A stretch of 64,000 nt of DNA. Source: Polyporus tsugae (lineage: Eukaryota > Basidiomycota > Agaricomycetes > Polyporales > Polyporaceae). The stretch is from NCBI GenBank assembly GCA_024305745.1, contig JAHRBS010000007.1:124001-188000 (forward strand), in the 5' to 3' direction. This document shows positions 12,183-23,438 of this stretch, in pieces. The position numbers were made by a program, and so were the translations under genes. Numbering within the stretch: the stretch's first letter is position 1; each line of letters starts with the position of its first letter. Under the pieces are notes generated by a model that searched no databases, was not told the origin of the DNA, and worked only from the letters and a program-made list of their open reading frames with translations.

Positions 12183-13940
12183 TCAAATGTAATGGTAGCA
12201 GATGTCAATATGTTTGGACCTCAGCTCCGTTACAGGATTTGATGCAATGAAGATAGACCCTTGGTTATCTCCAGCAAGAGGTATATGGTTGATATAGTAG
12301 CCGAGCTCAGCAAGCAGGTTGCGAACCCAGACTACTTGGCGACTACAATCACTCATCGCCATATACTCAGCCTCAGTTGAGGAATGAGCAATGGTTTTCT
12401 GTGCACATGAAGTCCACGAGAAAACACCACCTGCTAGTTTCAGGAAGAATCCTATCTGTGAGTGTTGAGTGTTGGGGTCTGACGCCCAGTCAGAGTCAGT
12501 ACCGGCAACTAAGCCAGTCTGAGCTTTGCCTTTGTAAACCAGGGAGTAATCCTTGGTTCCAACCAGATAGCGGCAGATATAGAGTGCACGCTTGAGGTGT
12601 TCCTCAGATGAGTTGGAGGCAAACTGCAACAGTTTTGTCACAGCGAAGGCCAAGTCCGGCCTCGTTCCTAACATGATGTATAGTAAGGAACCAATGACCG
12701 TTTGGAACCTAGAGCGAAGCTCTGGTGTGGATTGCTCTTTGTTGGGCTCAGGTTGGTAACCTGCTGGGAGCGGAGTAGTAGCTGGTTGCGCGTTAGTCAT
12801 GCTGCAGCATTCCAGTACTTTCTCTAAGTAGGCGCATTGATCCAGATGGATATCACTGCCTTTGCGTGTAATACGCATATGCAAGAACTCTTTGGCATCA
12901 CCAAGGTCTCGACACTCCCACTTTCTCATGAAGAGAGCTCTTAGTTCAGCTACAAGCTTCCTGTCTTGCCTGCAAAAGAGCGCATTGTCAACATAGACAA
13001 TAACAACTATGAGTGCTCCATCAGAGTGTTTGTAGATGTATATGTCTGCATCATTGCTGAGCCGTTTAAAGCCCATTAATGTCATGGACTCAGACAAGGT
13101 GCGCCACCATGCTAAACCTGCCTGCTTAAGCCCATATAGAGCACATTTAAGTCTGAGGACTTTGTGCTCTGTGCCGGATGTGCGAAACCCTTCTGGCTGC
13201 TCCATATATATCTCTTCATCCAGTTTGCCATATAGGTAGGCACTGCATACATCAAGGCCTAAGATATGCCAGTCCTCGAGTGTTGCTAATGCTGTGATGA
13301 GACGCACTGTCTCAAATCATACAACCAGAGAGAATATTTTGTCGAAGTCTTCGCCTTCGACCTGGGAGAAGCCTTTTGCAACAAGCCTGGCTTTCTTTCG
13401 TCCGTCAGTTTTGACGTCAAATATCCAGCGGTTCTTGATGACCTTTTGCCCTTTGGGCCGGTCAACCAAGTCATAGACATTGCGCCTGCGAAGAGCCTCT
13501 AATTCTTCGCGGCAAGCGTTAAACCACTCCTTTTGCTCATCCTTTGGTAGGACAGCGATATCACAGAAGGTCCATTTGCGCACATTTAGTGATGAGGCCT
13601 TCTCCCCCTCATCGTCTGGTGGGATAGCCTTAGAAATAAGGTATTGGATGAGATATGCTCCCCCTTCCCGGTATAGTTCTGCCACATCAGTTCCATCTGG
13701 ATCATGCAGGGCATCTTCGACTTCCTCTGAGGACGCATCTTCATCATCATCATCTTTGGATTCAGATGATTTGTCCTCATCATCAGTCTCTTCCTCAGAA
13801 CTTTCGTCTGAGTGTGCCTCTGAGTTTTGTTCATCAGGAGCGCCTGAGTGAGATGGAGGGACTGGCTCTGCAGGTATAGATTCCGCTATGGGACCAGAGT
13901 CATCCTCTTTCTCAGTGTTGCTCCTACTAGATGAGATCAT
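12183..13940 (-). pseudogene. Copia reverse transcriptase and RNase H
   Basis: Reading from 13940, the connection region ends in EDFDKIFSLVV, then a TGA stands where relatives have Arg (VVRFETVRLI). The frame continues from 13307 with LDVCSAYLYGKLDEEIYMEQP and LKQAGLAWW. The polymerase box reads VIVYVDNALF, so the second catalytic Asp of YVDD is Asn. RNase H follows with TDSDWASD and STEAEYMA, ending near 12183 before the polypurine tract. The stop and the D-to-N change each fit a single CpG transition. The domain is complete in length but cannot encode an active polymerase. Confidence 0.9.
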
Positions 13941-14348
13941 GAGAGTAGGCTCCCATGGTGTGGTCCATTTCGAAGGTGGATGGAGTACAGGTTCATCGTG
14001 TGTTCGCAGAAGTGATCAAGAAGAGCTAGGCCTGGAAAGCCTCTCATCTCTGGATGGTGGCGCAGTATAAGAGCAACTCATTTCTCCACGACCTTCAACC
14101 ATTTTCTTCCACAATTCCCGTTTCTCTATGTCCTTAAAAATGTCTGCAGGGTGTCGTGATTCACCATAGACATTCCCTTCGCAAACTGGTACTTTCTGCT
14201 CTCTCCCAGATCATTGCAGAGAACTCGCACCAGATCTTTAAACCAGAGGAGATTGCGGCAACACAGGGCTATGCACACTTTGCGGCATCTGTCTGCGTAA
14301 AGCACGCTGTACAGGTAGTTCAGCCGGTGGTGCAGGAGGTGCGACATC

Positions 14349-15275
14349 TCATGCCTTGCCCTTGTCCTTTTTAGAAGGAAGGTTTTTGGGAGGACAATGT
14401 GGCTCCTCATTGTCATCAGGGAAAATAATAGGAGCGGGGACTTGGTCCGCGGGTTCCTGTGATTCCTCTTCATTGGGCGCAATCTGCTGCCTCTGTCGCT
14501 TCTGCTCATGCGGACACTTTGGAAACATATGTTCATCAAAAAGTGCTTGAGCAGCTGTAAAGATGACATTGTTTGGTAGGCACATAAACTTAGAATTGTG
14601 ACCTCTATCGCCAATGCCAAGATAAACCATCAACTCCGATTTGGGGGATAGTTTATTCTTCCGCACTTCAGGTGGCAGAAAGACGTAGGCTCCGCATCCG
14701 AAGACACGTAAGTGGCTAATGTCTGGCTTGGAGTTGTAGAGAAGTTCATAGGGGGTTCGCCATTCCAGACAATGCATAGGTGTCCTGTTATAGACGTGTG
14801 CAGCATGATCAAAGGAGAATTCCCACCAGGACTGAGGTATGCAAGCGTTGTGACGCATTGCCTCCCCCTTGTCCATGAGCGTACAAATGATTCACTCAGC
14901 ACAGCCATTCTGTTGGTGAATGTTTGGTGCACTGGTTATAATCTCAATGCCTCTATCTTTGAGCATATTTGTGAAGGCTTTTGATTTCAGTTCACCTCCA
15001 GCATCAGATTTCCACTTCTGCACCTTCGCGCCATATTGGTTTTTGATGTACGTCAACCATTGTCGCATAGATTGTAGGGCAGTGTCCTTGGTACAAAGTT
15101 TGATGGTCCACATATGTGATGTGTAGTCATCATAGTACAGTATGGTGTACTTGTGTTTGTGGTACGAAGGGACAGGGAATTCTTTGAGGTCTGTGTGGAC
15201 TAGCTCAAAAGGTTTTGACACTCGTCGTAGATTGAGCAGATAGGATTGCGATGGCATTTTGCCTTCAGCACATCC
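14349..15275 (-). pseudogene. Copia integrase core
   Basis: VHTDLKEFPVPSYHKHKYTILYYDDY carries the first catalytic Asp, WKSDAGGELKSKAF the second, and HQQNGCAE the catalytic Glu region. A TGA follows CAE at the position of an Arg codon. The frame resumes with TLMDKGEAMRHNACIPQSWW and VYNRTPMHC, and ends with the acidic, Lys-rich linker before RT. Another TGA separates this block from the protease block (SIC-stop-GCAEGK). Further in-frame stops occur between 14348 and 13941 in the linker to the RT domain. Confidence 0.85.
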
Positions 15276-15791
15276 TCAGCAAATTGAGTCCTCTTTAGGA
15301 ATCTCAACATGCGGGCACTTGTCAGTGTGTTTCCGAGCATGTCTCAGCACATCACACGAAGGGTGTCCTAAGTGACAGTGTAGAGTATCATAGTCAACAG
15401 CTTCAAAAGCTGTGATCATGTTTCGCACCAGTAAAGGCTGCGTGAAAATGACATAAATAGTGCCACCAATGTTTCGTGGTTGAAATGTAACTACAAGCTT
15501 ATTTGCTTGGTAGAAGGAGATACTAGCGGTCAATGCACGCGCTTCCATTCCTTCACGGAGTAATGCTCCCATTGAAACAAGTTTGTTGATAAGATTTGGG
15601 ACTAAGGTGACATTTCTCAGCCTTATGGTCTTTCCAGACTCTAAAGTTAGGAAGACAGTCCCTTCACCAGTCATGAATGTGACCCCATCTGCTGTGTATA
15701 GCAGTTGATGGACTTTGTAGTACCGGAAATTGGCGAAGTCACTCATGTTGAATGTAAAGTGCATTGATGCTCCTGAGTCGAGCATCCACAT
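15276..15791 (-). pseudogene. Copia aspartic protease and GAG-pre-integrase zinc region
   Basis: MWMLDSGASMHFTF is the retropepsin active site. LHCHLGHPSCDVLRHARKH is the start of the HHCC pre-integrase module. The Rearranged copy at 58.1-59.1 kb covers the same protein and shows a reading frame without the stop upstream of MWML. Confidence 0.85.
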
Positions 15792-15803
15792 GTTCGAGTC
15801 TTT

Positions 15804-17375
15804 CTATTCAATCTGCTTATTCTTTCCCTTATAGCGCGCACACTTTGCATGTGAAGAGTGGTGAGGACATGTATTCTGTTCTATAGCTACAGATACATGC
15901 GGGCTGTTTACACGACAAGAGGAAATTGTGACATTTTCAGCTGCCATTAAAGGTGCAAAGTCAGCATACAACTTGTTGTGGGGAGAAGAATAGACTGACC
16001 AGTACTTATCGAAGAAAGATTCAACTTCATCTTCAACCACGCCGAGCGACACAATGTCCTCATCATCTGTCAGCTCGTCCATCGGGTTGTCCAGAGGGGC
16101 GAGGTGCTCCTCTAGGGTGCACTCTGACATGCGCTCCCTGAGGGTGCACTTGCGCTTGGGCGCGCGGTCCTCCTTGCTGTCTGAGTCCTCTGACTGTGAG
16201 CTGCTGCTTGAGTTGGTGCCACTGGGCGAGTCGTCGCCACCACTCATCATCGGAGATAGGGTCAACAAAGACACAAGTGGGGTGACCGCAGGTGAGGCCG
16301 CACGGTCCTGTTCCTCCAGGGTATGAGGGGCCTGCTGGAGTCAGACGAGGTCCTCGAGGATGCGGATGCGCTCAAACATCAGATGGATGCTGAGTTCCTC
16401 GGTGAGGGACATGGCAGACGTAAGCGAGGGGTACTTGTTGTCCCCTGTCTTCACGTGGACAGGCTTGCGCATGAGAGCACGTGGATCCTTCACTTCGCTG
16501 GGGCCCTGGGTGATCATGGTTGGGACGTCAGTGATGTGGGCAGAAGGCGCCACATTGACCATATGGGCAAAGTGCGCATGTTGGTGCACACCTGGCTGTC
16601 TGCCACGACCATGTCCAGAGCAGTGGCCATGAGAGCGTCCGCCTTGTTGCTGCTGCCCATCAGGGCGCTGCTGCTGCTGCTGCCGCTGAGGGCACTGCTG
16701 CTGCTGCTGACAGAAGTTGGGGTCCGGCCCCTTGCACTTAACAGCGCTGATCTTGTTGGTGTTGTTATGTGACTGGTGACATCCTTGGCACTGTTCCCAG
16801 TGCATGATCATGGCCTGGTGGACGCCAGTGAGCGTGATCTTCTTGATGGCGGGACCAGCAGTGTTGTCCTTGAGGCCAGAGATGTAGACCTGGATGACAG
16901 AATCCATGGACTGAGGGAGCTTGGAGACGAGCATCATCCCCTTGATGTGCTCCAAAACATCGAACTTGTTGGTATCAAGGTGTTGGAAGTGCACCTCAAG
17001 CTTGTCAAGGGCTGGGATAGGGTTGGAGTCACTGGGGACAGTGAGGCCAATCATGGCACAGAAGTCTTGATCGATGATGGGGATGCCTGGCTTCCCATAG
17101 TTCATCTTGAGGTGGTTCCAGATGTCCGCGGCAGTGGTCTTGCCAGTGATGGCACTGATGATGCTTGGAGTGAGGCGAAGGTGGATGTTGCCTATGGCCT
17201 TGCCGTTGCGTTCATCCCAGTCTGCTTGCTTGTCAGCATCTGTGGCAGGGCAAGACTCATTGATGATCTTCCACTGTCCTTGTGCCAGGAGGTAGGACTC
17301 CATGGTCACAGCCCACTCAAGGTAGTTGGGGCCCGTGAGGACGCTGGTAACAGCAGTGTAGAGCACATTCAACAT
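15804..17375 (-). pseudogene. Copia gag
   Basis: ATG 17375 starts MLNVLYTAVTSVLTGPNYLEW, a UBN2/DUF4219-type gag. It continues through WKIINESCPATDADKQADWD, DIWNHLKMNYGKPG and a Gln-rich stretch (about 16630-16720). A TGA at 16341-16343 interrupts ILEDLV. The other Copia copy reads CGA (Arg) at that codon, so this is a verified CGA-to-TGA change. The remaining part (Ser/Glu/Asp-rich) continues to the protease. Confidence 0.85.
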
Positions 17376-17675
17376 CGTGTGAGAGGGTTTTAAAGTCTGG
17401 AGGGGAGAAGACATGTCAGTCAACATCCACAAAGACTTTAAAGCAGTGGTCATAGAAAAATGTGCTGACATAGGTTCCCCCTCTGTTGGTGGAGGGCAGG
17501 CAGCGACCTCGAAGGCGCGCCACATCCAGCTCCACTGCTGTGGATGGCAGGCAGCGGATAATCGCGCCACATCCATCCAACAGGTCGTCTGCCATAACGG
17601 CGACGAAGGGATTCCAGGCGAGCTGGGAGCCTCACAGGTCGCAGCCAGCAATGAGCAGTGCAGTACCTGGGCATC

Positions 17676-17691
17676 TGTAGGGCTCATAACC
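17676..17691 (-). other. Copia primer binding site, half-tRNA type
   Basis: Directly inside the 5' LTR the minus strand reads GGTTATGAGCCCTACA. The related copy at 56553 reads GGTTATGAGCCCTGCG, complementary to the anticodon arm (GGGCTCATAACC) of initiator tRNA-Met. Priming from a half tRNA is known for Drosophila copia and yeast Ty5. Confidence 0.7.
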
Positions 17692-18018
17692 TGTTGAACC
17701 TGGGGGCAAAGCCCACATTGGGCAGCAACTCTAGTGGAAGCTCCGCATACTCACCTGGAGGGGTTGTTGAGGCTTTTGAGAGATGATGGTAGTAGAGAGT
17801 AAAGAACTGTCTGTATTAGGGGCTCTGGGGAGCCGGTATATATACTACTACAATATATATGAACTGTACAGTAGCATACACAATGCACAGTGGAGCTGTG
17901 CGTGATTATCATAGACGAGGCTATAAGTAATCCGACATATGTGACAACCGGCGCTATGGCGGTGTCACAGCCTAGCGGCTATGTTGGCTGCCAGCGCTTG
18001 GCAGTGCCGTGCTCAACA
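17692..18018 (-). repeat. Copia LTR (5' LTR of the minus-strand element)
   Basis: 327 bp. It differs from both other Copia LTRs in the window by five transversions (for example TGGAG for TTGAG and GCCAGC for AACAGC), so it probably derives from a different insertion. The outer flank is GACTC, which is contiguous F-box sequence in the paralogous copy at 29989. Confidence 0.9.
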
Positions 18019-18760
18019 GACTCAACGCTTGGAAGAGAGACCTGGAATCCGAACCTGCGGGGTGTGGCCATGGGACTGTCCCGTTCACAGTCATATCCTG
18101 GCAGGAGTCCAGGCGGAGCCATTTGAGGGATTGTACCACGATCAAGGGAAAGAAAATGGCGGGGTCGAGGCGCAAGGTGCAGAGGCGGGGTAGACTTTCA
18201 TCTGACACCGGACGCAAACTTGCAAGTGTCCCGGCCAGATCAGGTGGTCCACGGCTCTCCCTAGCGCACACGTCGAGGTCCTCCAGAGTTTGCATTCCAG
18301 CATCCAGGACCCGGTACAGGTCATGTAAGTGGGGAAGCCTCACATTCGTGTAGAGACTAACAACGTCATTGAGATGAGGAAACACCATAGAGGGGAGAGC
18401 ACAGGTTGGAAGGATGAGGTCTCTGGCTCCACGCAACACCTGCTCCAAGTTTACGTGCAACGCTATGGGGTGGGGCGAGGACCTGTCCAGTAGCATGGTC
18501 ACAAACTCAGATGGGAGCCTGTTCTCCTGACCCCAAGTCCAGGGCCCTCCATCATGGCAACGAACCAAAGGTCAGCCACCGCCTCTGCCCAGAATGCGGG
18601 TGCGGACAGATACACCGTGCGCCATCGACAACACACCGAGGTCGGATGGAGGCCTTGTCGGCCCTTCTCAGGGAACTACGTCATACCGAAGATCTTGATA
18701 AGAAGCCCGACGGAAAGCGTATGAATGGGTGCCGCGGCATTGTGGAGGGACAGCATGGTG
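18019..18760 (-). pseudogene. F-box protein pseudogene, copy 1, truncated by Copia
   Basis: The minus strand encodes an F-box-like start (HNAAAPIHT..., LLIKIFGMT) followed by TAG, then WAEAVADLWF. A frameshift leads to HDGGPWTWGQENRLPSEFVTM and leucine-rich LRR-like sequence (LPTCALPSMVFPHLNDVVSL). It ends exactly at the Copia LTR boundary; the residues after 18019 in the open frame are LTR-encoded. The same TAG and frameshift occur in the copy at 28.9-30.7 kb, so the gene was dead before it was duplicated or homogenised. Confidence 0.8.
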
Positions 18761-19234
18761 TACGAGAGGAGACGGTACTCCTCTGACTTGTGGAGAGCCC
18801 ATGCTCGGACTTCATCTTGCTCAGCCCTTCGAGGCTAGCACGGTCCGTCCCTGGCACAGTCGACGCGAAATCGGGAAAGGGGAAGGTGTTCAACGACTTC
18901 TGGTTCATTGGCGCGGTTGACCTTGATGATGTGCGTGTGGCCCTGAGTTGTCGAGGTTAGAACAAACACGGTTAGGTCAAGAAAGTCGGTGATCATACCC
19001 AGGTAGAGAGCGTCGAGTTCATGAGGTGGAGGAGGGATCCTTTCAGATCCTGAAGATGTGGCACAACCGCATGTGGAACGTGTCGTTCTTGGCAGCCTCG
19101 TGGCCTCCCTTCGGGTTGTCGACAAGTTTCCCACATGGAAGCCGTGTTGCGTACATAGCACATCCGACCATTACATTATAGATTATATGAAAGTAACAGT
19201 AGTTGATGAGGAGCACGCAACGTTCATGAAAGCA
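18019..19234. repeat. Segmental duplication, copy 1 (with 29989..31204)
   Basis: The two segments align base for base with a constant offset of 11970 and no indel over about 1.2 kb, at roughly 98-99% identity by eye. Identity drops sharply beyond 19234/31204, where the flanking amylase sequence is only about 75% similar. Confidence 0.9.
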
Positions 19235-19399
19235 CAGTAAGTTGCAAGTCCGAACATCCATTATGCGCCACCTCATGAAAGCCAAGTACGTTGACTCCCA
19301 ATGTCCATTACGTACCACCTCATAGTTCAGAACAGCATGTGTGAATGGGATCAAAGAACGTGGCCACCTCCGAGTACTGCTCAGGTGCATGGCGCCCAT

Positions 19400-20035
19400 G
19401 ACCATCAGATCAAGTATGTTTAGCCCCCAACATGAATTGGGACCGCCCGCTGAGCGGGAACAGTCGCAGCGAAGGGACCTCCACCAATATCCTGGGACAC
19501 TTGGTGAGTCCATACGCCGGGTCTACGGTGCTACGCTAGAAAGATGCAAAGCGACCTACTTCGAGCCAGTGCACTGCAGGCTGTTGGACGACTGGCTGCC
19601 CAGAACATTGCAGTGCGGCCCGTCCGGGAGCATCATCTTGACTGTCGTTAACTACGGCAAATCCTCGTCGGTTGCGACGACTCACCCAGGCGAGCCTACG
19701 TCGAGTGTCAGTCAGTCAGCATCCTCCAACACACCGCACGGGCACCTGAGTCGCACGCACCATGGCCAAACGCGATCCTCTGGCCCTCTTGGCCCGTCCA
19801 GTCCGTCATCTCCGTAACTGTCCTCTTGAGCTACATCTTCTCCAGCACGGATGACGGGGCGAACGGGTGACTCTGCCACAAGTTAGAACCGCTGGCAGGC
19901 GATTTCGGGCATGATCGGATTCCGCGACGCGGTCGGCAGCGGCGTGCCATACAGGTGGGCGAGTGCGAAGTTTGCGAGGGTGTAGATGGTAGTCGGGAAG
20001 TTGCTGATCAGGTTTCCGGAGTTCTATCTATACTT
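19400..20035 (-). pseudogene. Alpha-amylase (GH13) 3'-end pseudogene with internal micro-inversion
   Basis: The segment parallels the last exons of the intact amylase at 31344..31980 with about 75% identity. From 20030 it reads NSGNLISNFPTTIYTLANFALAHLYGTP, and at the other end the C-terminal exon. The 5' two thirds of the gene are absent. Within it, about 19816..19941 is reversed relative to the intact gene: the stretch matching the [13 protein letters not shown] region reads on the opposite strand. An extra imperfect 45-bp duplication lies between it and the F-box remnant (about 19226-19325). Confidence 0.75.
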
Positions 20036-21770
20036 ACGATGCAGGTTACTAGACACTGTGTGCCCAGGAGGTCGGACAAAACGCGACGTAATGATGACCC
20101 ATAAGGTCGCAGTTTTTACAGTGGAAACCCGGGAGAAATGTGAATAAGTTACATCTGGCGCCCGGGGTTTTTCACGACATTAGCTGGGACAGGAAAGCCG
20201 GATTTTTTCATAACAAACTTTCCCTTTTACGACCTTCCCATTTCGGATTGCAGTGGGTTTGCTGCTGGCAGGGGTCCACCACCCATCCGCATTGCTGTCA
20301 GTTTCTGATCCCAGCACCATAATAGAAAGCAAAATAATAAATTGATTAAAGGAGATTATCTACGTCTACATGACTGAAGTCCCTGCCCGTCTAGTATAGA
20401 AACAGCGCGCTCATGATGTAGACCTCTCCTACCCGCAGTCCCCATATGCGTCTATACCGGCATTGGTGCAGGTGCACCGCAGTCGGCACACGCTCATGCA
20501 CCACCCAAGTTGCCGTGCGGAGCTAGACTCTGGGCGAGCTCCTAGTCACCAGTGGCCTGCTTTTGGATGGAGCCACTGGGGCATCACACACAGGTGCGAG
20601 TCAATTGTTGTCATCGCAGTAGACAAGGTGCCTAGAGTACCGACCATCACTCCACTCGCACCGGCTGGTGCGCGTGAAACCCTGACTTGAAGCTTGAAGC
20701 TGCAGAGGGCACATCCATCCACAATAATGCGTGTGCGGGGGTAAAGGTGCTGGCACAGGCAAGTGGGGATACGACAGGTGGGAGTAGTTAATGGATGCGT
20801 GAAATGCAGTGCAAAACGTACCATTATCCTACCAATAGCAAGCAGCCGTGACAACCACCAAGATAGGGAGGGTATCATGCCAATCTGCGCACACTCGCAT
20901 TGGGTGAGCCTCAATTTTGTGGGTAGAAGTTAGAACAGACAACTTACCTCGATTGCAACAGATGGCGCAATATGGGAACTGTCCTTGTGCCGGAAGCTTG
21001 AGATGATGGCCGAGGGTGAAACTGTACTAGAAGACGGTCGAGGGCCACAATCTTGTCAAAGCATCAAACAGTATAAGGTATAGAAGCGGGGGGAGAATGT
21101 ACAATATACCCCTCGCATTCAAGCGTGGATTCAAGGTGCAAGAGCATCCACCAGATCTACAGCCAAGATGCACCACGCATGCCAGCGAGACGTTAGAATG
21201 ACCCCTCTAGTTAAGCACCCAGATGGAGATAGGACAGCCAATTGGCCAGCACAAGAGGAACAGACTGGCCGGCGGAGACCCAGGGAACCAGAGAGCAGCA
21301 AGAGTCAAATGAGTTGAACGCTGAAAAAGAGGCGATAATCGATGTGGACCAAATGCGGACTCAGAGCCAACTGCTCTATTTGTCTCTATTTGTCTCATCC
21401 GACGAACGTCCAGCTAAGCGCTCACTCAATGTAGCAAGCTGTATGCGCACTACATCGGGTCGTATTTTTACTGGCTAAACATGGGCTTTCGGCTGGCAGG
21501 ACAAAACTCGACTTTAAAGTGGGGTCCGACCTTGCCCCCACTTAAGGTAGCGAAGCACAAAAAATACGACTAAAATTCTCACTTATCCCGGGCACTGAGG
21601 CGCGTAGTGAGATGTGACCGATGGGGTGAGTGGAGGCTGGGATACGCACACATTCCCCTAGCCCTCTGGACGAGCGCAGCTGGCGCGTCCTTGGCCCCCG
21701 TGTTCGCAAAAGACATAGCGCTTGATCAGACAGAGACGGAGGGCGACATCGAAAATCGAGCCGCCTTATA
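20036..21770. other. Intergenic region, no gene recognised
   Basis: Only short open frames are seen on either strand, none with recognisable motifs. The right boundary is the TA duplication of the Tc1-like element. Confidence 0.5.
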
Positions 21771-23160
21771 ACTGTTTTCATATTGATACGGAATCGCGTT
21801 TTCGCCATCGTGCCCTAGCCGCCCAGGTCCGGTTGAGGCAAGGGCACCTATGTCCTTTCTCCGTGGGCGCTCAGTCCCGGTGAGACGTCCGACTCGACGA
21901 CGGGTGGGTTACATTGCTAGCTTATGTACAGTAGATGCGTTGTTTCATCAGTTACATATACCCCGCACATCTAAACCATCCTCTCGCCATCTCCAGTGTG
22001 ACCTTGTAGCACGCCTCGCTAATGTCCGAGACAACTAGCTCGTGGTTCACTCGGCGGAGCTGTGATTTGATAAACCCGAAAGCAAGTTCAATAGGATTTC
22101 TGTCGGGGGAGTACAGTGGCAGGAAGATAAGCTTGCACACTACAAAGTGACTGTGAGCATTAGTAACAAAATCATTGACACCTTATAACTCACAAGCCTC
22201 ATCTTCAACCAGTGCCCGCACAGCTTCTGCGTGATGAATACTACAGTTGTCCAAAATCAACACACTTCATGGGCCAGGATATGGTGTGGTGAGTGGAATC
22301 TATGAAAGAGTTAGCATGATGTGCATAATTCAGACATATACATGGAGCATACCACAAATTCGCGGAGAAATTCCACAAACCGCTCGCTTGTGACGGAACC
22401 CTTGAACACTTTGAAGGTCACGAGGCCATCAATTGTGAGGATGGGGAGCAATGAATATCGCTGTCCTCGGACAAAGCAGGATCTTTGAACGCAGCGTGAA
22501 GCCAGGGGTGCCCATCCACGTTTGCGGATTGCTGCCCGTTGATCGACTGCACTTTCATCACCAAACATGAGCATAGATGGGTCAGGGACCTCCAATGCGA
22601 TGCGGTTCATGAAAGCAGCGCGCAGAAGGTTGTCTCGCTCAGCTGCCCCCTTCACAACAGCCTTTGATGAGTAGCGGATGCGATGAAGGGTGCGGACAAG
22701 TGTGGCGAGGGAGACGCGGATGCCAAACGTGCGAGTAAGGTGGTCCTAGATTTCATCGAGGTAGAGGGTAGGCTTCTCATCAAGGAGGGTGCGGATGAAT
22801 TGGATATGTTCCCCCGTAAGGACACGGGGGCGGCCAGCTTGTCTCGCGAGGGGGTTTTGAGGTGTCCCATATTGCCGAATGTACGCTAGAGTCTGGTACA
22901 CCATACTCTTTGCAACACCCAGAATCTCGCAGATTTCCGCAACAGAGCGCCTCTGGTCAAGAAACAAGACGGGTATGCGGGCTTTGAGATCAGTTGATAC
23001 CTTCCTGCGAGCCATTGCGAATCCAGAGGGAGGGACGAGGGAATCGACGACTCGGAACGACCAGTGCGCTTAAGCGCCGATCGCACTGCCCGGCCCGACC
23101 GTTGGAACGAGCGCCCAGGCGGTGCGCGAGAAATGCGATTCCGTATCATTTTGAAAACAG
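21771..23160 (-). mobile_element. Tc1/mariner-like transposon
   Basis: A 1.39-kb element is bounded by imperfect inverted repeats (ACTGTTTTCATATTGATACGG at the left; CTGTTTTCAAAATGATACGG at the right on the opposite strand). It is flanked by TA at 21769-21770 and 23161-23162, the canonical Tc1/mariner target duplication. It carries one transposase gene on the minus strand. Confidence 0.9.
21955..23015 (-). pseudogene. Tc1/mariner-type DDE transposase, inactivated
   Basis: The gene starts MARRKVSTDLKARIPVLFLD with a paired helix-turn-helix region (SVAEICEILGVAKSMVYQTL and GRPRVLTGEHIQFIRTLLDE). The catalytic triad regions are FGDESAVDQR, LILDNCSIHH and SPDRNPIELAFGFIK, with about 34-35 residues between the second Asp and the Glu. 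Two introns are likely, one after EFLREFV and one before CKLIFLPLYSP. Nonsense codons interrupt it: a TAG after TLYLDEI and a TGA before SVLILDN, where relatives have Arg (CGA to TGA). It therefore cannot encode a full transposase. Confidence 0.85.
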
Positions 23161-23162
23161 TA

Positions 23163-23438
23163 ATAATAGGCTCGGTGGCACGTGGCGGGGCGCCCGGAGC
23201 CTTCCCGGATTTTTAAATTTATAACCAGAAGCGCGAGTCCAACGGCCGCTGTGCCTTACATGGCCCCATGAGCCAGCATCCGAACATGTCAATGGGTGAG
23301 AACGATAATCGTGCCTGGCATTGGGCGTCGTTGAAGAGCGTGAATGGGTACATGTACAACAACAGGATAATTTATCTACAAATGTAAATCCCGCGCTCCC
23401 CCAAACCCGGAGACTGCGGAAACCAAGAGAGCCACATC
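23163..23438. other. Short intergenic region
   Basis: Probably the 3' UTR and downstream spacer of the sedolisin gene. No other feature is seen. Confidence 0.4.

Larger units (their letters stand above)
11663..18018 (-). mobile_element. Decayed Copia (Ty1/copia) LTR retrotransposon, probably a chimera of two copies
   Basis: Two 327-bp LTRs (TG...CA) bound a gag, protease, integrase, RT, RNase H order on the minus strand, which is the Copia order. The polypurine tract and primer binding site adjoin the expected LTRs. The coding region is broken by many stops, several of them CGA to TGA, and the RT active site is YVDN. The flanks are CTTTC (left) and GACTC (right), not a target duplication. 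The two LTRs differ by about 20 changes including five transversions. The element truncates an F-box pseudogene at its right edge. I infer that it is a recombinant of two Copia insertions (see findings). Confidence 0.9.

Noticed and set aside
16054..17393. Long antisense frames across Copia gag
   Set aside because: They mirror the gag frame through codon bias and the CAG/CTG-rich tract and contain no motif.
12183..18018. Copia element as an active copy
   Set aside because: Multiple stops and the YVDN active site rule it out.
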